Below are positions 25,109-32,685 of a stretch of 64,000 nucleotides of DNA, one piece after another. The stretch comes from Palsa-504 sp963808615 (GTDB lineage: Bacteria > Actinomycetota > Actinomycetes > Streptosporangiales > Streptosporangiaceae): assembly GCA_963808615.1 (NCBI GenBank), contig CAWEGV010000012.1, forward strand, positions 868,001 to 932,000, given 5' to 3'. Under the pieces are notes generated by a model. The model was not told the origin of the DNA, did not search any database, and saw nothing but the letters and a program-made list of their open reading frames with translations. Position 1 is the first letter of the stretch. Every line of letters begins with the position of its first letter. Both the position numbers and the translations under genes were made by a program.

Positions 25109-27259
25109 ATGCTGGCCTTGGGCGTCGCGTGCACGGTGGCTGCCGTGGCCTGGGTCTACCTGGCCGTCGGGCGCGGCGGGTACTGGCGGACCAGCCAGTG
25201 GCTCCCCCCAGCCGCGTCCCCGCTCGGCGAGCCGCCGCGGTGGTCGGGGGTGGTAGCGGTCATCCCGGCCAGGAACGAGGCGGTGATGCTGCCGGCCGTG
25301 CTGCCGACGCTGCTCGGCCAGGACTACCCGGGCCCGCTGACCGTCATCGTGGTCGACGACTGCAGCTCGGACGGCACCGCCGCGGTCGCGGCGGAACTCG
25401 GGCCAGGGCCCGGCGCCGGACCCCGGACGCTGCGCGTGGTCGCGGGCTCGCCGCTGCCGCCGGGCTGGGCCGGGAAGGTGTGGGCCATGGCCCAGGGACT
25501 CGACACGGCCGGCCTGCCGCCGGGACCGGCCGCCGGCGCCGACCCCGATCCCGGCCCCGAGGTCCCCGGGTACGTGCTGTTCACCGACGCCGATATCGCC
25601 TGGGACGCCGGGGCACTGCGGGCCCTGGTGAGCGCCGCCGAGGCCGGCGACCGGGACCTGGTCTCGCAGATGGCGCTGCTGCGGACGGCCACGCCCTGGG
25701 AGCGCGTGGTCGTCCCGGCGTTCGTGTACTTCTTCGCTCAGCTGTATCCGTTCCCGCGGGTGAACGCGCCCGGGTCGCGCACGGCCGCGGCGGCCGGGGG
25801 CTGCATGCTGGTGCGCACGGAGGCGCTGAGCCGATGCGGCGGGCTGGCGCCGATACGCGGCGCCCGGATCGACGACGTGGCGTTCGGCCGGATGATCAAG
25901 CGACAGCGAGGACGCTGCTGGCTCGGGCTGTCGACCCGCGTGGTGAGCGTCCGCCCCTACCCCAGGCTGGCCGACCTGTGGCGGATGGTGTCCAGGTCCG
26001 CCTACATCCAGCTCAACTACTCACCGTGGCTGCTGGCCGCGACGATCGCGGGGCTGCTGCTCATCTACGCCCTGCCGCCCGCCGGGGCGATCATCGGGCT
26101 CGCGGCTCTCGGGGGTCTTTGGGACGGAGCCGCGACGGGGGCGGCCGCGCTCGCGGCCGGAGCGGGCCTGGCCGGCTGGGCCCTCATGTCGCTCACCTAC
26201 CTGCCCCTGCTGCGGCTGTACCGGCTGTCGCCGTTGCGCGCGCCGGGCCTGCCGCTGATCGCCATGCTGTACGCCGCGATGACCGTCGACTCCGCGAGGC
26301 GGCACTACGCCGGCCGCGGCGCCGAATGGAAGGGGCGCACGGACCGCGCCCGGTTACGCTGGCTCCGTGGCAGATACTCCAGCGGCAGCCCGGCTCTGGG
26401 CGGACGAGCCGGAGGCGGCCGGCTGGCGCCGCTACCTCGTCGCCGACGTCTTCACCGCTACTCCGCTCGAGGGCAACCAGCTCGCGGTGTTCCCCGACGG
26501 GCGCGGCCTGGACGGCGACCTCATGCAGCGCACGGCCAGGGAACTGAACCTGTCGGAGACGGTGTTCTTCCTGCCGGCCGAGCACGGCGGAGACGTCCGG
26601 GTCAGGATCTTCACCCCGGCCAGCGAACTGCCCTTCGCCGGGCACCCGGTGCTCGGCTCCGCGTTCGTGCTCGGGCAGGTGACGGGCGCCGCCAAGGTGG
26701 TCCTCGACACCGGGCCGGCCCGGTACCCGTGGACCTGGAGCGCGACGGGGACCGGATCGCCTTCGGCCGGATGGAGCAGCCGATCCCGGCCGCCGAGCCG
26801 TACGAGCTCGCCGCGGAACTGCTGGCGGCCCTGGGCGTGCGGCACTCCGGCCTGCCGGTCGAGGCCTACCGCAACGGCCCCAGGCACGTCTACGTCGAGC
26901 TGGCCAGCGAGGCCGAGGTCGCCGCGCTGCGGCCCGACCACCGCGCGCTCGCCGGGCTCGAGATCGGCGCCAGCACGTTCGCCGGCCGCGGTCTGGCCTG
27001 GAAGACGCGGATGTTCGCGCCGTTCCACGGGGTACCGGAGGACCCGGCCACCGGCTCGGCGGCAGGCCCGCTCGCGGTTCACCTGGCCAGGCACGGCCGG
27101 ATCGGCTTCGGCGATGAGATCGAGATCAGGCAGGGTGAGGAGATCGGCAGGCCGTCACGGCTGTACGCCCGGGCCGAGGGCTCGCCGGACCGGATCGAGC
27201 GGGTGCTGGTCGGCGGCTCCGCGGTGATCGTGGCCCGCGGCGAATACCGGCTCGGCTAG
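25109..27259 (+). CDS. HpnB-like family 2 glycosyltransferase (frame runs on into PhzF)
   Basis: The glycosyltransferase proper spans about residues 1-415 (25109 to about 26350). It has an N-terminal helix, a GT-A domain (VAVIPARNEAVMLPAVLP, VIVVDDCSSDGT, LFTDADIAW, then GARIDDVAFGRMIK) and four C-terminal membrane helices, ending in SARRHYAGRGAEWKGRTDRAR. This order matches hopene-associated HpnB transferases. No stop follows: the frame continues antisense-like through the first part of phzF and, because that gene has a one-base deletion, then reads the true PhzF C-terminus. A real fusion is unlikely. Expected role: glycosyl transfer to a hopanoid or other lipid. Confidence 0.78.
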   Translation: MLALGVACTVAAVAWVYLAVGRGGYWRTSQWLPPAASPLGEPPRWSGVVAVIPARNEAVMLPAVLPTLLGQDYPGPLTVIVVDDCSSDGTAAVAAELGPGPGAGPRTLRVVAGSPLPPGWAGKVWAMAQGLDTAGLPPGPAAGADPDPGPEVPGYVLFTDADIAWDAGALRALVSAAEAGDRDLVSQMALLRTATPWERVVVPAFVYFFAQLYPFPRVNAPGSRTAAAAGGCMLVRTEALSRCGGLAPIRGARIDDVAFGRMIKRQRGRCWLGLSTRVVSVRPYPRLADLWRMVSRSAYIQLNYSPWLLAATIAGLLLIYALPPAGAIIGLAALGGLWDGAATGAAALAAGAGLAGWALMSLTYLPLLRLYRLSPLRAPGLPLIAMLYAAMTVDSARRHYAGRGAEWKGRTDRARLRWLRGRYSSGSPALGGRAGGGRLAPLPRRRRLHRYSARGQPARGVPRRARPGRRPHAAHGQGTEPVGDGVLPAGRARRRRPGQDLHPGQRTALRRAPGARLRVRARAGDGRRQGGPRHRAGPVPVDLERDGDRIAFGRMEQPIPAAEPYELAAELLAALGVRHSGLPVEAYRNGPRHVYVELASEAEVAALRPDHRALAGLEIGASTFAGRGLAWKTRMFAPFHGVPEDPATGSAAGPLAVHLARHGRIGFGDEIEIRQGEEIGRPSRLYARAEGSPDRIERVLVGGSAVIVARGEYRLG
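26367..27259 (+). pseudogene. PhzF-family isomerase, one-base frameshift
   Basis: Begins MADTPAAARL (GTG 26367) and shows the PhzF N-terminal half: YLVADVFTATPLEGNQLAVF, the active-site glutamate in LSETVFFL, and FAGHPVLGSA. At about 26718 the frame fails; one base over it continues PVDLERDGDRIAFGRMEQP and runs to the end with the family signature EDPATGSAAGPLAVHL. Restoring a G in the CCCGG-TACCC run gives a complete protein of about 297 residues. Epimerase/isomerase superfamily; the substrate is unknown. Could be a consensus error rather than a dead gene. Confidence 0.8.
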
Positions 27260-27348
27260 CCCCCGCGCCCCGGAGTGAACCATGATGGGCGTGCACACGA
27301 TCCCGCGATAACCAGGACCACAGGCCAGGACCAGGGGAAGGTGTTCTC

Positions 27349-28434
27349 GTGACGATAAGCGTTCAGGGCGTGGTGGCCCGTGGCAAGGGCGAGCCGGTTG
27401 AGCTCACGACGGTCCTGGTGCCGGAGCCCGGGCCGGGCGAGGCGCTGGTCAGCGTGCAGGCCTGCGGGGTGTGCCACACCGACCTGCACTACAAGCAGGG
27501 CGGCATCGGCGACGACTTCCCGTACCTGCTCGGGCACGAGGCGGCCGGCGTGGTCAACGCGGTCGGGCCCGGCGTGACCGACGTAGCGCCCGGCAACTTC
27601 GTCATCCTCAACTGGCGCGCCGTGTGCGGGCGGTGCCGGGCCTGCAGCCGCGGCCGGCCGTGGTACTGCTTCAACACCCACAACGCCAGCCAGAAGATGA
27701 CGCTGGCCGACGGCACCCCGCTGTCCCCGGCGCTCGGCATCGGGGCGTTCGCGCGGCAGACGCTGGTGGCCTCCGGCCAGTGCACCAAGGTCGATCCGGC
27801 CATCGGCGCCGCCACCGCCGGGCTGCTCGGCTGCGGCGTGATGGCCGGCCTGGGCGCGGCGCTCAACACCGGCGGCGTGACCAGGGGAGACAGCGTGGCC
27901 GTGATCGGCTGCGGCGGCGTGGGCGACGGAGCCATCCTGGGCGCCCAGCTGGCCGGCGCGAGGACGATCATCGCGGTCGACGTGGACGACAGGAAGCTGG
28001 AGTGGGCCCGTGAGTTCGGCGCCACGGACGTGATCAACTCCCGCACCGCCGACCCGGTGGCCCGGATCCGGGAGCTGACCGGAGGGTTCGGCGCGGACGT
28101 GGTGATCGAGGCGATCGGCCGGCCGGACACCTACGAGCAGGCGTTCTATGCTCGCGACCTGGCCGGCACGGTGGTGCTGGTGGGCGTGCCGACCCCGGAC
28201 ATGCGGCTGGACCTGCCGCTGCTCGACGTGTTCGGCCGCGGCGGGGCGCTCAAGTCGTCCTGGTACGGGGACTGCCTGCCCAGCCGCGACTTCCCCATGC
28301 TGGTGGATCTGCATCTGTCCGGACGGCTGGCGCTGGACAAGTTCGTGTCGGAAACCATCGGCCTGGACCAGGTGGAAGAGGCCTTCGCCAAGATGGACCG
28401 GGGTGAGGTGCTGCGCAGCGTCGTGACCCTGTGA
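27349..28434 (+). CDS. mscR: S-(hydroxymethyl)mycothiol dehydrogenase
   Basis: A 361-residue zinc alcohol dehydrogenase that oxidises the formaldehyde adduct of mycothiol; closely resembles mycobacterial MscR. Catalytic zinc ligands in ACGVCHTD and GHEAAG, the structural zinc loop CGRCRACSRGRPWYC, the NAD fold VIGCGGVGDGAI, and family-specific FYARDLAGTVVLVGVP and GGALKSSWYGDCLP are all present. GTG start with GGGGAAGG upstream. Its TGA overlaps the GTG of the sulfotransferase gene. Presence implies that the organism makes mycothiol. Confidence 0.93.
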   Translation: MTISVQGVVARGKGEPVELTTVLVPEPGPGEALVSVQACGVCHTDLHYKQGGIGDDFPYLLGHEAAGVVNAVGPGVTDVAPGNFVILNWRAVCGRCRACSRGRPWYCFNTHNASQKMTLADGTPLSPALGIGAFARQTLVASGQCTKVDPAIGAATAGLLGCGVMAGLGAALNTGGVTRGDSVAVIGCGGVGDGAILGAQLAGARTIIAVDVDDRKLEWAREFGATDVINSRTADPVARIRELTGGFGADVVIEAIGRPDTYEQAFYARDLAGTVVLVGVPTPDMRLDLPLLDVFGRGGALKSSWYGDCLPSRDFPMLVDLHLSGRLALDKFVSETIGLDQVEEAFAKMDRGEVLRSVVTL

Positions 28435-29213
28435 CCGAAACGGCCCGGCCGGGCAGCGGCGGCCCCGCCCGCATCGCGATGTGGTCGGGGCCGCGGACCG
28501 TGTCCACGGCGCTCATGCGGGCCTGGGAGAACCGGCCGGACACCGTGGTCTGCGACGAGCCGCTCTACGCCTTCTACCTGGTACGCACCGGCATCGACCA
28601 TCCCGGCCGAGACGCCGTGATCGCGAGCCAGCCCACGGACTGGCGGGTGGTGCTGGCCCGGCTGACCAGCGGCCCGCTGCCGCCCGGCGCGACCATCAGC
28701 TACGCCAAGCACATGACGCATCACCTGCTGCCGGAGGTGGACCGGGCCGCGCTGGCCCCGCTGCGGCACGCCCACCTGATCAGGGACCCCCGCGAGCTGC
28801 TGGCTTCGTACGCCAGGGTGCGCACCGAACCTGACCTCGACGACCTGGGGCTGCGGCGGCAGGCCGAGATCTTCGAGAAGTTCGGCGGACCGGTCGTCGA
28901 CTCCCGTGACCTGCTCACCGACCCGGAGGGGATCCTGCGGGCCCTGTGCCGGGCCCTGGAGGTGCCGTTCGACGGCCGCATGCTGTCCTGGCCGGCCGGT
29001 CCCCGGGACAGCGACGGCGTGTGGGCGCCGTACTGGTACGGCAGCGTCCAGGCCTCGACCGGATTCGCCGCCTACCGGCCGCCGGCCGAGCCGCTGCCCG
29101 CCCGCCTGGAGCCCCTCGCTGAACGCTGCATGCCGTCCTTCCTGCGGCTGCATGACTACCGGATCACACGCCAGGGTGGAAGGGAAGGCCGCGGTGCTGC
29201 AGGTCTTCGATGA
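28431..29213 (+). CDS. Sulfotransferase-family protein
   Basis: A 260-residue protein with the P-loop-like PAPS motif MWSGPRTVSTALMRAW, a second motif in AHLIRDPRELLASYARV and a C-terminal GFAAYRPPAEPLP. It belongs to a sulfotransferase-like family often found with class IV aminotransferases. The start overlaps the mscR stop (GTGA) and its end overlaps the aminotransferase start by 20 bases, so three genes are translationally chained. Real sulfotransfer activity is unproven for this family. Confidence 0.8.
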   Translation: MTETARPGSGGPARIAMWSGPRTVSTALMRAWENRPDTVVCDEPLYAFYLVRTGIDHPGRDAVIASQPTDWRVVLARLTSGPLPPGATISYAKHMTHHLLPEVDRAALAPLRHAHLIRDPRELLASYARVRTEPDLDDLGLRRQAEIFEKFGGPVVDSRDLLTDPEGILRALCRALEVPFDGRMLSWPAGPRDSDGVWAPYWYGSVQASTGFAAYRPPAEPLPARLEPLAERCMPSFLRLHDYRITRQGGREGRGAAGLR

Positions 29214-30093
29214 GCGCAACCGTGATCTCATCGTCAACGTCGGCGGCAGGCTGGCACGCCGTGACCGGGCGTTGGTCAGCCCGTTCGACTCCTCGGTCCA
29301 GGGCGGGGACGCGGTCTGGGAAGGGCTCAGGCTCTACCGCGGGAAGATCTTCCGGCTGGATGAGCACCTGGCCAGGCTGCGGGCCTCGGCCAAGGCGCTG
29401 GCCTTCGAGCAGATCCCCTCCGCCGAGGAGATCACCGAGGAGATCAGGCGCACGGTCGCCGCGAACGGCATGCGGGACGGCGTCCACATCAGGCTCACCC
29501 TGACCCGGGGCGTGAAGATCACCTCCGGCATGGATCCCCGGCTCAACCAGGACGGACCGACCCTGATCGTGCTGGCCGAGTACAAGGACCCGGTCTACGA
29601 CACGTCCGGCATCACGCTGGTCACCGCGAGCGTGCGCCGCCCGGCCCCTGACTGCCTGGATCCCAAGATCCACCACAACAACCTGCTGCCCTCTATCCTG
29701 GCCAAGATCGAGGCCAACGTGGCCGGCGCCGACGACGCGGTGATGCTCGATCACCGCGGCTTCATCGCCGAGACCAACGCCACGCACGTCTTCATGGTGA
29801 CCGGCGGGACGCTGGCCACGCCGACCACGGTGTCCTGCCCGGAGGGCATCACCAGGGCGGCCGTCCTGGAACTGGCCGCCACGGCGGGCATCGGCTGCGA
29901 AACCGGCGACTACACGCTGCCGCAGCTCTACACCGCGGCCGAGGCGTTCGTGACCGGCACCATGGGCGGCCTCGTCCCGGTCATCCGGGTCGACGGCCGC
30001 ACCATCGGCGACGGCATTCCCGGCCCGGTCACCAAGCGCCTCGTCTCCCTGTTCGCTGACCTCACCGCCGCCGCCGGCACCCCGGTCGCCTGA
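29194..30093 (+). CDS. Class IV PLP aminotransferase (branched-chain/D-amino acid type)
   Basis: A 299-residue fold-type IV aminotransferase. Motifs: SSVQGGDAVWEGLRLYRG at the start, the PLP lysine in DPKIHHNNLL, then LAKIEANVAGADDAVMLD, GFIAETNATHVF and the terminal FVTGTMGGLVPVIRVDGR. I chose GTG 29194 because GGAAGGGAAGG precedes it and the family begins a few residues later; longer versions lie inside the sulfotransferase gene. Together with that gene it recalls eukaryotic proteins where a similar N-domain is fused to a BCAT-like domain. Confidence 0.88.
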   Translation: MLQVFDERNRDLIVNVGGRLARRDRALVSPFDSSVQGGDAVWEGLRLYRGKIFRLDEHLARLRASAKALAFEQIPSAEEITEEIRRTVAANGMRDGVHIRLTLTRGVKITSGMDPRLNQDGPTLIVLAEYKDPVYDTSGITLVTASVRRPAPDCLDPKIHHNNLLPSILAKIEANVAGADDAVMLDHRGFIAETNATHVFMVTGGTLATPTTVSCPEGITRAAVLELAATAGIGCETGDYTLPQLYTAAEAFVTGTMGGLVPVIRVDGRTIGDGIPGPVTKRLVSLFADLTAAAGTPVA

Positions 30094-30141
30094 CCCGCCA
30101 CGGCAACCGGATCTCCGCCCTGCCCAGGGCCGCAGCGCGAA

Positions 30142-30167
30142 GGCGCCGTCCCGAGCCCGGCGGCGCC
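30142..30167. terminator. Bidirectional hairpin between convergent genes
   Basis: GGCGCCG, a 12-base loop, CGGCGCC, lying between the converging aminotransferase and methyltransferase genes. No T run; a GC-only hairpin of the sort that serves as a terminator in actinobacteria. Confidence 0.4.
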
Positions 30168-30175
30168 CGCCGCGC

Positions 30176-30865
30176 TCAGCGGCCTTTGTCGGCTACGACC
30201 GCGATGTTCCAGGGCAGCACGACATGGCCGCTCTTGGAGAACTCTCGCACCGCGCGGATGCTCAGGCCCGACGTCGCGAAGGCCTCAAGGAAGCTGGCCA
30301 GGGTCTTGTGATGGAAACCGACCCGGCCCCCGATATGTGAACCGTCGCCCGAACCGCGATTGGCCCACCCGACGGCCCCGTACCCGGACGCGAAGCTCAG
30401 CGTCAGGTCGTCTTGCTCGGTCATGCGGTTGACGAAGGGCCCGACGAAACAAGGATGCACACCCAGATAGACGAAGCGCCCTCCGGGGCGCAGGCACCGG
30501 GCGACGTCGCGCACGACGGCCGCGAAATCTTCGGTGTCGGTATGGAAGAACATCCCGGCCGCCACCGCCACCGATGCGTCCCGCACCGGAAGGTGCCGGG
30601 CATCGGCGCGGACGGCGGCACCGAGCCTGTGCCGGGCGAACCGAAGCTGATCAGCAGAGATGTCGAACCCGACGGCGCGGTAGCCTGCGTCGGCCAGAAC
30701 CTGTCCGTAGCGCCCGGTCCCGCAGGCCACATCAAGGCATACCTGTCCGCTGCCGGAGCCGAGACCTTCCCGCAAGGACGACACCTCGTCCTGGTCGAGG
30801 GAGCCGGAAAAGGTCTGGTCGTACCATTCGGCATGGCCGTCGTATCGAGCGGTCCGGGACCTCAC
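30176..30865 (-). CDS. Class I SAM-dependent methyltransferase
   Basis: A 229-residue methyltransferase with motif I LDVACGTGRYG, the acidic residue in VGFDISADQL, and the post-motif LRPGGRFVYLGVHP. Substrate not recognisable. GTG start (30865). It follows the ABC transporter operon in the same direction across a 100-base gap holding an inverted repeat. Confidence 0.85.
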   Translation of the reverse strand: MRSRTARYDGHAEWYDQTFSGSLDQDEVSSLREGLGSGSGQVCLDVACGTGRYGQVLADAGYRAVGFDISADQLRFARHRLGAAVRADARHLPVRDASVAVAAGMFFHTDTEDFAAVVRDVARCLRPGGRFVYLGVHPCFVGPFVNRMTEQDDLTLSFASGYGAVGWANRGSGDGSHIGGRVGFHHKTLASFLEAFATSGLSIRAVREFSKSGHVVLPWNIAVVADKGR

Positions 30866-30888
30866 GGTGCGAGCCTAACTCGCCCATC

Positions 30889-30941
30889 ATCGTGGATCGT
30901 TACCGCCGCCATGAGGGGGTTTTGATCCACGATCACGTGAT
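30889..30941. repeat. Inverted repeat with embedded ATCACGTGAT palindrome
   Basis: ATCGTGGATC (30889-30898) and GATCCACGAT (30924-30933) form a ten-base inverted repeat with a 25-base loop; ATCACGTGAT (30932-30941) is a perfect palindrome overlapping the right arm. Located between the ABC operon end and the methyltransferase start. Could be a terminator stem or an operator. Confidence 0.5.
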
Positions 30942-30965
30942 GACGAGGACCACGGACCGTTCGGG

Positions 30966-31652
30966 TCAGGTGTCTTTGATCTTGCCGTCCTCGAGTTCCA
31001 GGACGGAATCGGCGATGCTGATGAGGTCCGGGTCGTGGGTGGCGACCAGCGCGGTCACGCCCTCGGACTCCACCACGGCGTGCAGCAGCCGCATGATCTG
31101 CTTGCCGGTCTCGGAGTCCAGCTGGCCGGTGGGCTCGTCGGCGAGCAGCAGCTGAGGGCTGGCCGCCAGCGCCCGGGCGATCGCCACCCGCTGCTGCTGG
31201 CCGCCGGACAGCTCGCCGGGCCGCTGCTTGGCGTGCTCGCCCAGGCCCACGATGTCCAGCATGAGCCGGACGCGTTCCTCCCGGTCCTTCGGCGCGATCC
31301 CGGCGATGCGCAGCGGCACGCCCACGTTCTCCGCGGCCGACAGGATGGGGATGAGTCCGAACGACTGGAAGATGAACGCCACCGACGTGCGGCGCAGCCG
31401 CATCCGCTCCTGCTCCGACAGGGCGGTGACCTCGCTGTCCCCGACCCGGACCCGGCCGTCGTCCGGGAGGTCGAGGCCGCCGACGATGTTGAGCAGCGTG
31501 GTCTTGCCCGACCCCGACCTGCCCCGCAGCGCGACCAGCTGCCCGGCCTGCACGGTAAAGGACACGCCGCGCAGGGCGTAGGTGGCGGTGCGCCCGCTGC
31601 CGAAGGTCCGCCGCACCTCATCGACGGCCACCATGTCCGTCGCCGCGGTCAC
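30966..31652 (-). CDS. ABC transporter ATPase (MacB/LolD type)
   Basis: A 228-residue nucleotide-binding subunit. Walker A GRSGSGKTT, Q-loop FIFQSFGLIP, signature LSGGQQQRVAIARAL, Walker B LLLADEPTG, H-loop ATHDP. The GTG start overlaps the upstream ATPase stop (31649-31652). Works with the two FtsX-type permeases upstream. Confidence 0.93.
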   Translation of the reverse strand: MTAATDMVAVDEVRRTFGSGRTATYALRGVSFTVQAGQLVALRGRSGSGKTTLLNIVGGLDLPDDGRVRVGDSEVTALSEQERMRLRRTSVAFIFQSFGLIPILSAAENVGVPLRIAGIAPKDREERVRLMLDIVGLGEHAKQRPGELSGGQQQRVAIARALAASPQLLLADEPTGQLDSETGKQIMRLLHAVVESEGVTALVATHDPDLISIADSVLELEDGKIKDT

Positions 31653-32629
31653 CGGCCCTCCTCCTGGCCTTCGGAGTCGCCCGGTTTGCTGCGACCGCGG
31701 CGGCGCCGGCGGTCCGGCCAGACGCCGATGTGGTCCGGCTCGGCCTCCAGCCGCACCAGGTCACGCATGCCGAGCGATTCGGTCATGTCACGCGGCAGCT
31801 GCAGCCGGCCCGCCCGGTCCAGCACCGCGTACTCGACCGCGTGCGGGACCACCTCGCCGTCGTCGCCGGCCGTCGTGTCACGGTGCGTCTCGGTGCTGGT
31901 CCGGCCGTCCCTGATCGCGACGGTCCGGCGGACCACGCCCGATACCGCCGGGTCGTGCGTGACGATCAGCACAGTCACGCCGAGCTCGACGTTGGCCTTC
32001 TGCAGCGCGCTGAACACCTCGGCTGCGGTGGCCGAGTCCAGCTCGCCGGTGGGCTCGTCGGCCAGCAGCACCTTGGGCTCGTTGGTGAGCGCTACCGCGA
32101 TGGCGGCCCGCTGCTGCTCGCCGCCGGACATCTGGTCGGGCCGGTGATGCAGGACCTCGCCGAGGCCCAGCAGCTCGAGCAGCTCCACCGAGCGCTCGCG
32201 GCGCGCCTTGCCGCCGGCCCCGGCCAGCCGCATCGGCAGCTCCACGTTCTGCTGCGCGGTCAGGTAGGGAAGCAGGTTGCGCGAGGTCTGCTGCCAGATG
32301 AAGCCGACCACCTGGCGCCGGTAGGCCAGCCGCTGCCGTGAGCTCATCGTCGAGAGGTCGTTGCCCGCCACCCGCACCGCGCCCGCGGTGGCCGTGTCCA
32401 GCCCGGCCAGGATGTTCATCAGGGTGGACTTGCCGCTGCCGGACGCGCCCACCAGCGCGACGATCTCGCCCTGCTCGACCAGCAGGTCGAGTCCCTGCAG
32501 GGCCTGCACCTCGATCCCGGCCGCGATGTAGATGCGCACCAGCCGGTCACAGACGATCAGGTAGCCCGCGCCGAAGTCCCGGTGCTGCCGCGCCGCTTCG
32601 GCACCCAGGCCCGCGATGCTGGTACCCAT
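31649..32629 (-). CDS. ABC transporter ATPase with C-terminal AbrB-like tail
   Basis: A 326-residue MacB-type ATPase: Walker A GASGSGKST, signature MSGGEQQRAAIAVAL, Walker B VLLADEPTG, H-loop VTHDP. After the ATPase core (about residue 240) comes an extension with YAVLDRAGRLQLPRDMTESL followed by VRLEAEPDHIGVWPD, which has the look of a SpoVT/AbrB swapped-hairpin domain, then a basic/acidic tail. Two different ATPases in one operon suggest a heterodimer, with the tail possibly tuning assembly or regulation. The tail assignment is by eye. Confidence 0.85.
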   Translation of the reverse strand: MGTSIAGLGAEAARQHRDFGAGYLIVCDRLVRIYIAAGIEVQALQGLDLLVEQGEIVALVGASGSGKSTLMNILAGLDTATAGAVRVAGNDLSTMSSRQRLAYRRQVVGFIWQQTSRNLLPYLTAQQNVELPMRLAGAGGKARRERSVELLELLGLGEVLHHRPDQMSGGEQQRAAIAVALTNEPKVLLADEPTGELDSATAAEVFSALQKANVELGVTVLIVTHDPAVSGVVRRTVAIRDGRTSTETHRDTTAGDDGEVVPHAVEYAVLDRAGRLQLPRDMTESLGMRDLVRLEAEPDHIGVWPDRRRRRGRSKPGDSEGQEEGR

Positions 32630-32685
32630 GTCTGTCTCCCTCTTCCTCTAGTGTGCCCTAAGCAGCCCGGTTACACCGTGCCCTG

